DNA from: Euzebyella marina
GTDB taxonomy: Bacteria; Bacteroidota; Bacteroidia; Flavobacteriales; Flavobacteriaceae
NCBI RefSeq assembly: GCF_014855515.1
Contig: NZ_JACYFK010000003.1
Location: 310,001-374,000, forward strand
DNA: 64,000 nt
Reading direction: 5' to 3'
Part shown: piece after piece, positions 1 through 8,873 of the stretch
Layout of the letters: the number at the start of each line of letters is the position of its first letter
Numbering within the stretch: the stretch's first letter is position 1
The notes under the pieces: generated by a model
The model's database searches: none
Seen by the model: only the letters and a program-made list of their open reading frames with translations
Told to the model about the DNA's origin: nothing
Made by a program: the position numbers and the translations under genes

Positions 1-2
1 AT

Positions 3-692
3 CAAGAACATCTTGATAAAAACATTCTGGCGTTGAACAAACGTTCGGTTTCCGTACTGTCCCTTCCTTATCTGGGCATTATCGCCCTTGTGGCCATTTT
101 AACTCTGCCAAAGCCCTGGCGTGGCCTGCAACCTGTGGACGGGTGGATTATGCTGGCGGCCTATGCTGCGTTCTTGACCCACGCAATCATAAAAGGCAAG
201 GAAAAGGGCAAAAAAGTAGAATGGAACAAAAAACAGGTCTGGTTATCGATTGCCGGGGCCTTTGCGATAGCAGTTGGCGCTTTTTTCATAGTGAAGGCGA
301 CCGAAAATATTGTTTCTGCCCTAAATATTTCTGAAATCGTGGGAGGCCTTTTCATCACGGGCATAATGACCACGGCACCGGAAATATTCAAGACCTGGAG
401 CGTGGTAAAAGGGGGCGAGGTGACAGCGGGCACCACCAGTGTTATTGCAGACAATGCCGTAACGATGACGGTGGCATTTTTTCCGCTGGCTTTGGTAACC
501 ACCCCCATTGAGGACTTTGAACTGTTCTGGGTCAACATGGCCTTTGTCGGGCTTATGCCGCTGCTTTACACACTATTTGTGCACCAAAGCAAGGAACTGC
601 ACGGTTTCTCTCGTTGGCAGATTTTTGTATTTGATGCGGCATATATAGTTTATTTACTGGTCATGGTTTTTTACGTGTTGAAACTTTTTTGA
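3..692 (+). CDS. CaCA-type cation exchanger, C-terminal part (5' end outside window)
   Basis: The reading frame is already open at the window edge and runs to the TGA at 690-692. The gene therefore probably starts upstream, and the TTG at 33 is not a convincing start. The visible part has about six hydrophobic segments and one conserved repeat (GGLFITGIMTTAPE, near 345-380) with the acidic, Pro-containing helix typical of the second alpha repeat of sodium/calcium and cation/proton exchangers. A basic cytoplasmic loop (KGKEKGKKVEW) precedes this half. The family exchanges Na+ or H+ for Ca2+ or other cations across the inner membrane. The substrate cannot be told from this fragment. Confidence 0.75.
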   Translation, partial: QEHLDKNILALNKRSVSVLSLPYLGIIALVAILTLPKPWRGLQPVDGWIMLAAYAAFLTHAIIKGKEKGKKVEWNKKQVWLSIAGAFAIAVGAFFIVKATENIVSALNISEIVGGLFITGIMTTAPEIFKTWSVVKGGEVTAGTTSVIADNAVTMTVAFFPLALVTTPIEDFELFWVNMAFVGLMPLLYTLFVHQSKELHGFSRWQIFVFDAAYIVYLLVMVFYVLKLF

Positions 693-695
693 TAG

Positions 696-869
696 ATGAA
701 AGACGAACTTTTTAAAGATTGCTCGATGAGGCTCAATATGCTGGATGAAAACATCCACAAATTGGCCGTAAAGTATGCTAAAGAATACTATACGACAAAC
801 CAATGCTCCAAGGAGGAAGACCTTGAACGCGGCATTGTAAAAGCAGAGATGGAAGGGCGAAAGCTCTAA
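696..869 (+). CDS. small YdaT-like protein 1 (hypothetical)
   Basis: A 57-residue ORF starting three bases after the exchanger stop and ending in TAA. The translation (MKDELFKDCSMRLNMLDENI...) is helical and charged, with the pattern L-x4-h-K-A-x3-A ... EEDLERGIVKAE. The next gene shows the same pattern, so the two look like diverged tandem paralogues. The pattern resembles short YdaT-like proteins (LxxxxRxKAIxIAN...AIxxAxxQAxxW), a family without a firm function. Position suggests co-transcription with the exchanger. Coding is supported by the tight spacing and the paralogue; the family link is from memory only. Confidence 0.55.
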   Translation: MKDELFKDCSMRLNMLDENIHKLAVKYAKEYYTTNQCSKEEDLERGIVKAEMEGRKL

Positions 870-883
870 AAAAAGTATACAAT

Positions 884-1060
884 ATGGACTGGACATTTGA
901 AGATTTCAAAACAAAACTTGATGGCCTACAGCCGTCAGTTCGGAAGAAGGCCCTCAAAATTGCACAAGAATTGGTAAAGGAGAATGGGTATTCTCGTGAG
1001 AAGGCCATTACGGAGGGAATCAAACGTGCAGAAGAATGGTTTTATGACCTTAGGGGATAG
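884..1060 (+). CDS. small YdaT-like protein 2 (hypothetical)
   Basis: A 58-residue ORF with ATG at 884, 14 bases after the preceding small gene. It reads MDWTFEDFKTKLDGLQPSVR and continues with KKALKIAQEL...EKAITEGIKRAEEWFYDLRG. The W-x-x-x-D/E-(F/Y) opening, the RxKAxxIA helix and the final A-x-x-W match the layout I remember for YdaT-like short cytosolic proteins. No catalytic or metal-binding residues are obvious. It is probably part of the same transcript as the exchanger and its paralogue. Function is unknown. Confidence 0.55.
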   Translation: MDWTFEDFKTKLDGLQPSVRKKALKIAQELVKENGYSREKAITEGIKRAEEWFYDLRG

Positions 1061-1096
1061 CATTGGTGCGTTGATTTTAGTAAAGCACAGTATAAT

Positions 1097-1279
1097 ATGT
1101 CACGGGAAAGGAGAAAGCGGAGACTAGAGGAAAAAAAGGAGAATTCAATAAACAGGAAAGTAAGAACCAGAAAGGAGAAAGGGTATTGCCTGTTGGTTTT
1201 TGTGGCAATGTTCCTTGCGGTGCTGACAATTGCCTTTCTAGATGCAATTCTATATGGTTTTTACCTACTTTTCAATTGA
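1097..1279 (+). CDS. small basic single-pass membrane protein (hypothetical)
   Basis: A 60-residue ORF. The first 28 residues are extremely basic (MSRERRKRRLEEKKENS, then NRKVRTRKEKG). They are followed by one strongly hydrophobic segment (CLLVFVAMFLAVLTIAFLDAI). The arrangement predicts a cytoplasmic basic tail and one inner-membrane helix. No family is recognised. It lies between the YdaT-like pair and the universal stress gene, and no clear ribosome-binding site was seen, so coding is likely but unproven. Confidence 0.4.
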   Translation: MSRERRKRRLEEKKENSINRKVRTRKEKGYCLLVFVAMFLAVLTIAFLDAILYGFYLLFN

Positions 1280-1335
1280 ATAATTAAACCTAAAAAGAAA
1301 GATTAATGGAGTCAAATCAATAAAAACAAAATGAT

Positions 1336-2178
1336 ATGAAAGATGACGGAATTTTAATACCTGTAGATTTTACACAGGTTTCAAAAAATGCGGTGAGCTA
1401 CGCAATTGGGCTAGCACAAAAATTGAAATCAAAACTGGTTTTTGTCCACGCCTATTCAGTGGCATATCCATCCGGTACGCCTATCGGTATGGCAACTATG
1501 GCACACAATGTAGCAGATACCACGGCATCCGAGGAGAAAATCAATAAAGAAAAATTGGATAAGTTTCTAAGAGGCTTTCCTGAACTGGACAAGTTGGAAT
1601 TTCAAGCAATGGTCGGTTTCGGGGCAACGGTCGATGTGATTTCTGGCCTGGCTAAGGAAATGAATACCAGACTTGTCGTTATGGGTACCAAGGGCACGTC
1701 TTCAGGATTTGATGAAATTTTTATTGGAACCGTCACCGAAAAGGTGACACAAAAGGCATCTTGTCCAGTACTGGCCGTACCTGAAGATGCCAGCTATACT
1801 GCATATAAGCGTATCGGGGTCGCAGTGGATACGGATAGTACGGATAATAGAATAGATTTTGAAATATTGTCCAGATTATTGGAAAACTATAATGCACAGT
1901 TGCACTTTGTACATATAGCGGACGAACAGGAAAGGGTTCCGGAGAAAGCATTTATTCGTGAAAGATTTGGCAAACTTCTTGTACCTAAGCAATGGTTCTT
2001 TACAGTTATCGAGGAAGACAAACCCGAAGAGGGTATCGATAAATTTTTGACTGAAACCCCAATAGACCTATTGGTTTTGCTTTACAGGGAACACGGATTT
2101 TTTGAGGCACTTTTCAAAAAGGGGCTAAGAAAAAAAATGTTGTATGCCTCCAAGGCCCCATTGCTGATAGTTAAGTAG
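1336..2178 (+). CDS. tandem-domain universal stress protein (UspA family)
   Basis: A 280-residue protein made of two Usp domains of about 140 residues. The N-terminal half begins ILIPVDFTQVSKNAVSYA and holds the nucleotide-binding signature GTKGTSSGFDEIFIGT at about residues 117-132, followed by CPVLAVP. The second half keeps the fold (IGVAVDTDSTDNRIDFEIL ... APLLIVK) but lacks a good G-x2-G-x9-G-S/T signature, so it probably does not bind ATP. Usp proteins act in the cytosol under starvation, low oxygen or respiratory stress. The start at 1336 is chosen because an ATG at 1331 hits TGA after one codon. Two further Usp genes lie at 33141-33971 and 49513-49989. Confidence 0.9.
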   Translation: MKDDGILIPVDFTQVSKNAVSYAIGLAQKLKSKLVFVHAYSVAYPSGTPIGMATMAHNVADTTASEEKINKEKLDKFLRGFPELDKLEFQAMVGFGATVDVISGLAKEMNTRLVVMGTKGTSSGFDEIFIGTVTEKVTQKASCPVLAVPEDASYTAYKRIGVAVDTDSTDNRIDFEILSRLLENYNAQLHFVHIADEQERVPEKAFIRERFGKLLVPKQWFFTVIEEDKPEEGIDKFLTETPIDLLVLLYREHGFFEALFKKGLRKKMLYASKAPLLIVK

Positions 2179-2227
2179 CCTTTCTACCTATGAGATGCTC
2201 CAATAAATATTAGGTATAGCTTACTAT

Positions 2228-2358
2228 GCGAAATTATCGTTCTTATTCTCGGCGCAGGCGGTTTGGCAACGATGTGGGAGGCCGTTTTTGCTGATGTTGG
2301 TGTGGCGTTATTGGCGATATTCAATGCAGTTCGATTGCAGAAGATGAAGTGGAGCTAA
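2228..2358 (+). pseudogene. 3' remnant of a ZntA-type P1B-ATPase
   Basis: The DNA from 2228 to the TAA at 2356-2358 aligns end to end with the last ~130 bases of the intact ATPase gene at 8874-10841. The peptide reads IVLILGAGGLATMWEAVFAD and continues to ...RLQKMKWS, nearly identical to the intact C-terminus. Roughly 20 of ~123 aligned bases differ and almost all are third-codon changes. A one-base deletion near 2233 breaks the frame, and nothing upstream matches the ATPase. This is the tail of a second, once-functional ATPase gene, not a recent copy of the intact one. Confidence 0.85.
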
Positions 2359-2630
2359 AGAAAATTATATATATTTTCAATATTGAATCCGTCATTTTCT
2401 ATAAATTGAAAAGGAGTGTTTTTAATACTAGGATACCAAAAGTGGAAAGACCCTTTTACTTTAAGTACATCATAAAGAGAATGTTAGTAATTTATCGAAA
2501 AACACTTGATTTTAACGAAAATCAGTGGGGTATTTCGGCCTAAAGTTGTTATTAAGTTACCTTTGTAAGTTGATGCCACTTCCCCTGCAATTAGTGCCTT
2601 TTAATAAAATTGCAATAACTATTATTGATT
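2359..2630 (+). other. AT-rich intergenic region with a Bacteroidota -7 element
   Basis: No convincing gene lies here; an open frame across 2349-2543 starts inside the ATPase remnant and resembles nothing. TACCTTTG at 2558-2565 matches the Bacteroidota -7 consensus TAnnTTTG and sits about 65 bases before the next start codon. A TTG at the expected -33 distance was not found, so the promoter is only half supported. Confidence 0.45.
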
Positions 2631-5600
2631 ATGAAAAAAATCTACACTATTCGCGCTTGCAACTCAGCTTTCTTTTCAATATTTCATCTCCATTATTCTA
2701 AATTTTGCTCCATTTCGAACAAAATTGTAGGTGGTCTGATATTGGCACTTGCCTTATTAAGCTCCATTTCAGTTAAAGGGCAATTGCCTGACGATTTCCA
2801 ACAAGTACCGTTGCTGACAGGATTAGCCAATGCCACAACCATGCAATTCGCACCGGACGGGCGCATTTTTATCCTTGATCGGTACGGCGAAGTAATAATT
2901 TACAAAACGGATACCCAGACCTCTGTTTCAGCGGGAACGGTACCGGTCTTTCATGAGTTCGAAGAAGGTTTGTTGGGTATTGCTTTCGACCCGGATTTTA
3001 TCACAAATAATTACATTTATCTACATTATGCTGTGCTCGGTCAGTCGACCAATAGGGTATCCCGATTTACCATGAACGGTGATGTTCTGGACATGTCTTC
3101 CGAGATTGTAATGTTGGAGTGGGGTACTCAACGGATTATCAGTTACCATTCAGGTGGGGATATGGCCTTTGACTCGCAAGGTAACCTGTACATCGCAGTA
3201 GGCGACAATTCGTACTACAGCGATGCCTACGCCTCCCATAATGAGACGAGTATTTCTGCCACTACCGAGAAAAGCTCGAGCAATACCAACGATATGCGGG
3301 GTAAAATCCTTCGGATAACTCCCCAAAACGATGGTTCTTATACCATACCTGCAGGCAATCTGTTTCCAGCTGGTACTCCGAATACCCTACCCGAAATCTA
3401 TGTTATGGGTGCTAGAAACCCTTATCGAATTTTTGTCGACAAAGAAAATACGGATTGGCTGTTTTGGGGAGAAGTTGGCCCGGACGCAAATGCCGCCAGT
3501 GCTCTAGGCCCGGAAGGGTTGGACGAGATGAACTTGACAAAGGCATCGGGGAATTATGGCTGGCCATATTTTTCAGGTGTCGACAACGATGCCTATCAAG
3601 TTGCCTATCGTACTCCGTCACCATTTTACAACGACCCGGCTGCCCCTGAAAATACTTCCACATGGAATACAGGGGCCACTGTTCTACCTCCTGCCCAACC
3701 GGCTTGGCTCGAATTTTTCCATAAAAGTCATTTTGCCGGCCCTCGATATTATTATGATGGTGCGCTGACCGATGACCAAAGATTTCCCGTAGAGTTCGAT
3801 GAGATTTTCTTTTATTATGACTTCAATAGCAGTAAAATTTGGGCTGTTGAAATGGATGCGCAAGGAAATATTATAAGTAATGATTTGTTCGCACCGGCCG
3901 TATTTCCCTCTGGGTCTGGCGACGGTTTTATCGACATGGAATTCGGCCCTGACGGCAAGATGTATATTTTGGCTTACGGCGCTGGCTGTTGCCCGCAAAA
4001 TGCAGGTACTGGTAAGTTAATCAGGGTTGATTATACGGGTATTACTTCAAATGCACCCCCGACTGTCATGATAAGTGCTGACCCGAATAGTGGCCCTTTG
4101 CCCTTGACGGTTAATTTTTCCAGTGCCGGAACGAATGATCCGAATGGGGATACACCCTTAACGTATGAATGGGATTTTGATGGCGATGGAAATACAGATT
4201 CCAACGACGAAAACCCGACCCATGTATACAATACGGCAGGAACCTTTAATGTGAAATTGACAGTTACCGACCCAGGCGGTGCATTTGGGGTAAATAATAT
4301 CACTATCTATGCCGGCAATACCGCCGCCACTTTTTCTTATAATTTACCTCCTGACGGCGGATTCATCGGTTGGGGAGATGATGTATCGATAGATTTGATC
4401 GTATCCGATACCGAGGACGGTTCTACCGGTTCTGGAATTGACTGCAACGATGTTAATGTGGTTCCTGCTCTTGGCCACCTAAATCATTTTCATGATTTGG
4501 CAACCATGACAGGCTGTACCCAGAATTTTAATTTGGGCTACGACGGACATGATATTACGGGGGAGATGGACATTTTCTACGTTTTGAATGCCAATTACAC
4601 GGATCAGGGGGGGCTGACGGCGTTCGATCAAATCCTATTACATCCAAAGCGCAAGGAAGCCGAGTACTTCGACACTCAAAATGGAACCACCATAATCACA
4701 AATACCGATTTTTTGGAGGGCGGATCCGAAGCCCTGAGTGTTGACAACAATGGGTATATTTCTTTTTCAGAACGCAATTTGTTGAACATGACTGCTGTTA
4801 AATACAAGGTGGCGGCAGCAACTGCCGGTGGTACCATAGAATTTAGGTTGGGAAGCCCTACAGGAACTCTTTTGGCGACCACCACGGTACCTTCAACCGG
4901 TGGCTTGGGCAATTGGCAGGCCGTGGAATCTATCTTTTCGGCACCTGTCGGAAAAAATGATCTATTCTTTGTATTTAAAAGTACTAGCGGCACGCAAGAT
5001 ATCTTTAATCTGAATTATGTGGAATTTATCGGAGATGGAGTGTCAACCGACAGTTCTCCACCTGAGATATCCTCTGTTGAAGCAATGGGCTCTACACAGG
5101 TCAAAGTCCAATTTTCGGAGTATGTTACCGCGGCTACTGCGAATCAAGTTTCAAACTATGTGATAGACAATGGCATTGCCATTTCTTCCGCGGTTTTGCA
5201 ATCAGATGGACTGACCGTTTTTTTAACGGTTTCTCCGTTGAGTGGTGATACGACCTACAATCTAACCGTTAACGATGTTCAAAACATTTCTGGTATACCA
5301 ATTGTAACAGAAGATTATTCATTTTCTATCATAAGTTCTATTAGAATTAACGTGGGAGGTCCCCAATTGACATATGGTGCCGAAACTTTTATCGCGGATC
5401 AATATTCGACAGGTGGAAGCTTGTTCAGTGCCTCTATGCCCATAAATGGTACGACGCAAGACGAACTTTATCAAACAGAACGTTTCGGCAGCTTCTCATA
5501 TGAAATTCCTGTACCCGTATCTGGCGAATATGATATTCGTTTACATTTTGCCGAACTGTATTTTGGAATTGGTAGTGTACCTGGTGGCCCCGGCACACGT

Positions 5601-8039
5601 GTTTTTAACGTGACTATAGAAGGGAATCCCGTACTGACCAATTTTGACATCTCCGCAGAAGTAGATCCTGCGACAGCGCTCCAGAAGGAGTTGGACGATA
5701 TTTCCATTACTGATGGATTTGCGAGTATCACATTAACATCGATCAACGAAAATCCAAAATTGTCCGCAATAGAAATATTACCTCCAGATGCTTTTGCATC
5801 GACACCTGATATAATGATTACCTCGCCCCAAAATGGATGGAGTGTCAATCAGCCATTCGAAGTCGCATTCATGGTGGAAAATTGGACAATTCAAGAGGGT
5901 GACACTCATATACATTACTATATAGATGGGGTTATGGTCGAACCTTATTATAGTCATGACCCAATTCCACTTGACAATCTGAGTATAGGCAGTCATACGA
6001 TTCGTGTCGAACTTTTCTTTGCCAATCACTCGCCCACAGGTATTTTTGATGAAGTGATGGTTGCGGTTACAGAACAATCGGTCTGTAATGAAACTGACTT
6101 TCCTGACTCTTGGATAGTTCATCAACTAGATCAAAACCCGTACACTGCTGTATATACCTTTGCCGATGATGATTTGGATGGCGATGGACTGAAGGACATA
6201 GTAACTGGTGGCTGGTGGTATAAAAATTCTGGATCGGCTTCCAGTAACTGGCAGAAAAGTACAATTGGTGGAACATTCGGAAATGTGGTCCACGTGCATG
6301 ACTTTGACGGGGATGGAGATATTGATTTATTGGGCACCGCCTTGGGTATTGCCCCAGATAACGAATATGAAAGTGCCCAGCTTTTGTGGGCTCAGAACGA
6401 TGGTTCTGGTAATTTCACTGTATTTACGAATATACCTGCTGGGAATACCAATTATAGTGAACCATTTCTAGCGGGTTTGGCCGGAGGCGATTTTGGTGCC
6501 GGTTATCAAATGGCCATTAACTGGAATGGTGCCGAATCTACGGGATCACCAGTTCAAATGCTCACTCCATCGGCGAACCCGACAACAGGTATGTGGAGTT
6601 TGGTGGATATCAGCCCCGATTCTGCGGGAGAAGATCTTCAAGCCGGTGATATAGACGGAGATGGTGACCTGGATCTCTTTCAAGGTGTCAATTGGCTTAG
6701 GAATAATGGCGGGGGTACTTGGGAAACTTTTTCCACGGGAATTACCTACGTTACCACTCCGGATCGTGCACAATTGGCCGATTTTGATAGGGATGGTGAC
6801 TTGGATGCCGTTGTTGGCCAATTGGGATTGGGAAGCAACCCGAACAACTCTGAATTTGCCTGGTTTGCCGCACCTGCGGACCCAACGCAGCCTTGGGTAA
6901 GAAATATTCTTGCAACCGATATTGCAGGAAGTCTAAGCGTTTTTGCCATTGATTTCGATTTTGACGGAGATCAGGATATTGTCGTGGGTGAGTGGTTGGC
7001 CGACCGCAGATTGATTGTTTTCGAGAACGACCTTTGTAGTACAGGGGATTGGGAAACACAAATTATTGATGATGGGTCACTCAATTTAGAACATCACGAT
7101 GGTGCCAGGGTTACCGATATCGACAATGATGGTGACCTTGATGTGGTTTCAAATGGTTGGTTACAGCATATGGGACCCAGAATATATGAAAATACAACGC
7201 CTCCACCGGTTAGCAACGATCCTATTGCCGATGCCGGTCAAGATCAGACGGTTGTACTTCCCTCCAATAGTATCACATTGAATGGTTCAGGAACCGACCC
7301 CAATGGTGGCTCGATTACAGGCTATCAATGGACACAAGTGAGCGGTCCCACTACAGCCACTTTGGTCGGGGAAACAACTGCGGATCTGACGGCTAGTGAT
7401 CTGGTTTTAGGTAGTTATGTGTTTAGATTGACTGTCATAGATGATGAAAATGAAACAGGTTTTGATGAAGTAACTGTTATGGTCAGCTCTGAAGGTGGAA
7501 ACATGCCTCCAGTTGCAGTCGCGGAAGCAGCTCCTTTAACAGGTGTCGCACCTCTAGAGGTCACTTTTACGGGTGGTAACTCTAGCGATGATGTTGGGGT
7601 TGTGGCCTATGCATGGGATTTTGGAGATGGAGGGACTTCCACCGAAATGAATCCAATTTACACATATAATGAGGCTGACACTTATACCGTAACCTTGACT
7701 GTCACAGATGAGGGAAACCGTACAAGCACGGCCACCTTGTCCATTACCGTGACCGACGGTACCTCTGGTAAAATGGAAGTCATTTTGGCAGAAAATCCTT
7801 CAAAAGGTGGTGTTGCCAAAATAAGAGTCATCAATGCACCAGCAGATATGGTGGTCTTAAAAATCTATTTGCACGATGTCGGTGGAAGATATATAGCTGT
7901 TTACAACGCACCTGATGTGCTATCCGCTGACGGTACATACGATATTCCCGCATCTACATTAAGAGATGGTGTCTATTTCCTTGGTGTAGAAATGAATCAA
8001 GGTAAGCCGACATTGATTAAGCTAATAGTTGATAATTAA
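2631..8039 (+). CDS. giant secreted PQQ-dependent sugar dehydrogenase-like protein with CBM6/malectin/FG-GAP/PKD domains and T9SS tail
   Basis: 1802 residues from ATG 2631; a TTG two codons earlier is a less likely start. Domains in order: signal peptide (~1-50), glucose/sorbosone dehydrogenase-type beta-propeller (~52-455, motifs AVGDNSYYSD, MRGKILRI, GARNPYRIFVD), PKD 1 (~475-560, YEWDFDGDG), CBM6-like (~670-800), bacterial Ig-like (~806-900), malectin-like (~903-1050, INVGGPQLTYGAETFIADQY), VCBS/FG-GAP repeats (~1150-1520, many DxDGDGDxD calcium loops), PKD 2 (~1530-1616), PKD 3 (~1626-1710, AWDFGDGG) and a type A Por secretion sorting domain (~1713-1802). It is probably exported by the type IX system and oxidises or binds extracellular sugars. 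Activity and cofactor are inferred from the family. Confidence 0.85.
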   Translation: MKKIYTIRACNSAFFSIFHLHYSKFCSISNKIVGGLILALALLSSISVKGQLPDDFQQVPLLTGLANATTMQFAPDGRIFILDRYGEVIIYKTDTQTSVSAGTVPVFHEFEEGLLGIAFDPDFITNNYIYLHYAVLGQSTNRVSRFTMNGDVLDMSSEIVMLEWGTQRIISYHSGGDMAFDSQGNLYIAVGDNSYYSDAYASHNETSISATTEKSSSNTNDMRGKILRITPQNDGSYTIPAGNLFPAGTPNTLPEIYVMGARNPYRIFVDKENTDWLFWGEVGPDANAASALGPEGLDEMNLTKASGNYGWPYFSGVDNDAYQVAYRTPSPFYNDPAAPENTSTWNTGATVLPPAQPAWLEFFHKSHFAGPRYYYDGALTDDQRFPVEFDEIFFYYDFNSSKIWAVEMDAQGNIISNDLFAPAVFPSGSGDGFIDMEFGPDGKMYILAYGAGCCPQNAGTGKLIRVDYTGITSNAPPTVMISADPNSGPLPLTVNFSSAGTNDPNGDTPLTYEWDFDGDGNTDSNDENPTHVYNTAGTFNVKLTVTDPGGAFGVNNITIYAGNTAATFSYNLPPDGGFIGWGDDVSIDLIVSDTEDGSTGSGIDCNDVNVVPALGHLNHFHDLATMTGCTQNFNLGYDGHDITGEMDIFYVLNANYTDQGGLTAFDQILLHPKRKEAEYFDTQNGTTIITNTDFLEGGSEALSVDNNGYISFSERNLLNMTAVKYKVAAATAGGTIEFRLGSPTGTLLATTTVPSTGGLGNWQAVESIFSAPVGKNDLFFVFKSTSGTQDIFNLNYVEFIGDGVSTDSSPPEISSVEAMGSTQVKVQFSEYVTAATANQVSNYVIDNGIAISSAVLQSDGLTVFLTVSPLSGDTTYNLTVNDVQNISGIPIVTEDYSFSIISSIRINVGGPQLTYGAETFIADQYSTGGSLFSASMPINGTTQDELYQTERFGSFSYEIPVPVSGEYDIRLHFAELYFGIGSVPGGPGTRVFNVTIEGNPVLTNFDISAEVDPATALQKELDDISITDGFASITLTSINENPKLSAIEILPPDAFASTPDIMITSPQNGWSVNQPFEVAFMVENWTIQEGDTHIHYYIDGVMVEPYYSHDPIPLDNLSIGSHTIRVELFFANHSPTGIFDEVMVAVTEQSVCNETDFPDSWIVHQLDQNPYTAVYTFADDDLDGDGLKDIVTGGWWYKNSGSASSNWQKSTIGGTFGNVVHVHDFDGDGDIDLLGTALGIAPDNEYESAQLLWAQNDGSGNFTVFTNIPAGNTNYSEPFLAGLAGGDFGAGYQMAINWNGAESTGSPVQMLTPSANPTTGMWSLVDISPDSAGEDLQAGDIDGDGDLDLFQGVNWLRNNGGGTWETFSTGITYVTTPDRAQLADFDRDGDLDAVVGQLGLGSNPNNSEFAWFAAPADPTQPWVRNILATDIAGSLSVFAIDFDFDGDQDIVVGEWLADRRLIVFENDLCSTGDWETQIIDDGSLNLEHHDGARVTDIDNDGDLDVVSNGWLQHMGPRIYENTTPPPVSNDPIADAGQDQTVVLPSNSITLNGSGTDPNGGSITGYQWTQVSGPTTATLVGETTADLTASDLVLGSYVFRLTVIDDENETGFDEVTVMVSSEGGNMPPVAVAEAAPLTGVAPLEVTFTGGNSSDDVGVVAYAWDFGDGGTSTEMNPIYTYNEADTYTVTLTVTDEGNRTSTATLSITVTDGTSGKMEVILAENPSKGGVAKIRVINAPADMVVLKIYLHDVGGRYIAVYNAPDVLSADGTYDIPASTLRDGVYFLGVEMNQGKPTLIKLIVDN

Positions 8040-8063
8040 ATATACAACTTGTATAAGCAATTC

Positions 8064-8094
8064 AAAAAAGCCCTGATAAATTTCAGGGCTTTTT
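8064..8094 (+). terminator. Rho-independent terminator
   Basis: An inverted repeat (AAAAAAGCCCTGA / TTCAGGGCTTTTT, five-base loop) begins 25 bases after the stop of the giant secreted protein and ends in a T run. It closes that single-gene transcript. Confidence 0.85.
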
Positions 8095-8186
8095 GCCAAA
8101 AATACAATCCCATGTTTCGCTTCTAATAGCTAAAAGGATTTTTTTATTGAGTATCTATGGCAATTAACAGGACATGCGGATTCTGA

Positions 8187-8456
8187 TTTTACAGAACTCT
8201 TAAGACTTTCGAAGATAAAGCCATAGTACATCAGATAGATGATAGCACGGGCATGACCAAGTATGCATTATGTGAGGAAGGCTGCAATTGTGAATTGGAA
8301 CGAGACCTACACCTTCATTTTCACTGCGTCAATTGTGGTGAGACCGTTTGTTTGACAGAACATAAGATTCCGTACATCAACCTTCCCGATGGGTACATCG
8401 CAGAGGATGCCAATTTGGTTCTAAAAGGCATTTGTGAGAAATGCAGTGGGCAATAA
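8187..8456 (+). pseudogene. 5'-truncated Fur-family regulator
   Basis: From 8187 the frame reads FYRTLKTFEDKAIVHQIDDS, continues through ...KYALCEEGCNC, LHLHFHCVNCGETVCLTEHK and ends ICEKCSGQ. These are the end of the recognition-helix region and the whole dimerisation/metal domain of a Fur/Zur protein, including the His/Cys cluster and the two CxxC-type structural zinc pairs. A TGA at 8184-8186 stops the frame, and the N-terminal winged helix (about 60 residues) is missing. An ATG at 8253 could still give a 67-residue metal-binding peptide without DNA-binding ability. The gene is therefore probably dead or reduced to a fragment. It lies beside the ZntA-type ATPase that such a regulator could have controlled. 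Confidence 0.75.
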
Positions 8457-8513
8457 ATGCACTTCCGTTGCACGCTTTAAACCTTTACTTTGACCATTGA
8501 AAAATCATGAGTT

Positions 8514-8870
8514 ATGATACAGTTTATAGATACGAAAAAAGAAAACCTGATTGCCGCAAGGTTGTCGGGCAAATTGAACGAAAAAAATTTAAAGACCGTT
8601 CACGACCGCATACATCAAATCATCGATAAGGGCCATAAAGTGGACTTCTATTTTGAAATGGATGACTTTGAAGGCTACACGCTCAAAGGTTTTTGGGAAG
8701 ATATAAAAACTGATGCCGCACATATCGACGATTATGGAAAAATGGCATTTGTAGGTGACAAGAAATGGCAGGAATGGGCAGCAAGTGCTACCGATTTCTT
8801 TACGGGCAGTGACGCTAAATATTTTGAATTGGAAAACAAAGCACAGGCTATGGCTTGGATGGCATCATAA
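8514..8870 (+). CDS. SpoIIAA-like STAS-domain protein
   Basis: 118 residues with the layout of SpoIIAA-like/SEC14-like small proteins: an N-terminal strand pair (MIQFIDTKKENLIAARLSGK), DFYFEMDDFEGYTLKGFWED in the middle, then GKMAFVGDKKWQEW and a C-terminal amphipathic helix (ALENKAQAMAWM-type). These are cytosolic one-domain proteins without known catalytic residues. Its stop lies three bases before the start of the ZntA-like ATPase, so the two form an operon. Such STAS proteins often precede metal or ion transporters, but the role is not known. Confidence 0.75.
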   Translation: MIQFIDTKKENLIAARLSGKLNEKNLKTVHDRIHQIIDKGHKVDFYFEMDDFEGYTLKGFWEDIKTDAAHIDDYGKMAFVGDKKWQEWAASATDFFTGSDAKYFELENKAQAMAWMAS

Positions 8871-8873
8871 TCT

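Noticed and set aside
2349-2543. 64-codon frame next to the ATPase remnant
   Set aside because: It begins inside the remnant in another frame and the product resembles nothing; AT-rich by chance.
3412-7281. Many short frames on both strands inside the giant secreted protein gene
   Set aside because: The single 1802-codon frame has continuous domains; the others have no recognisable domains.
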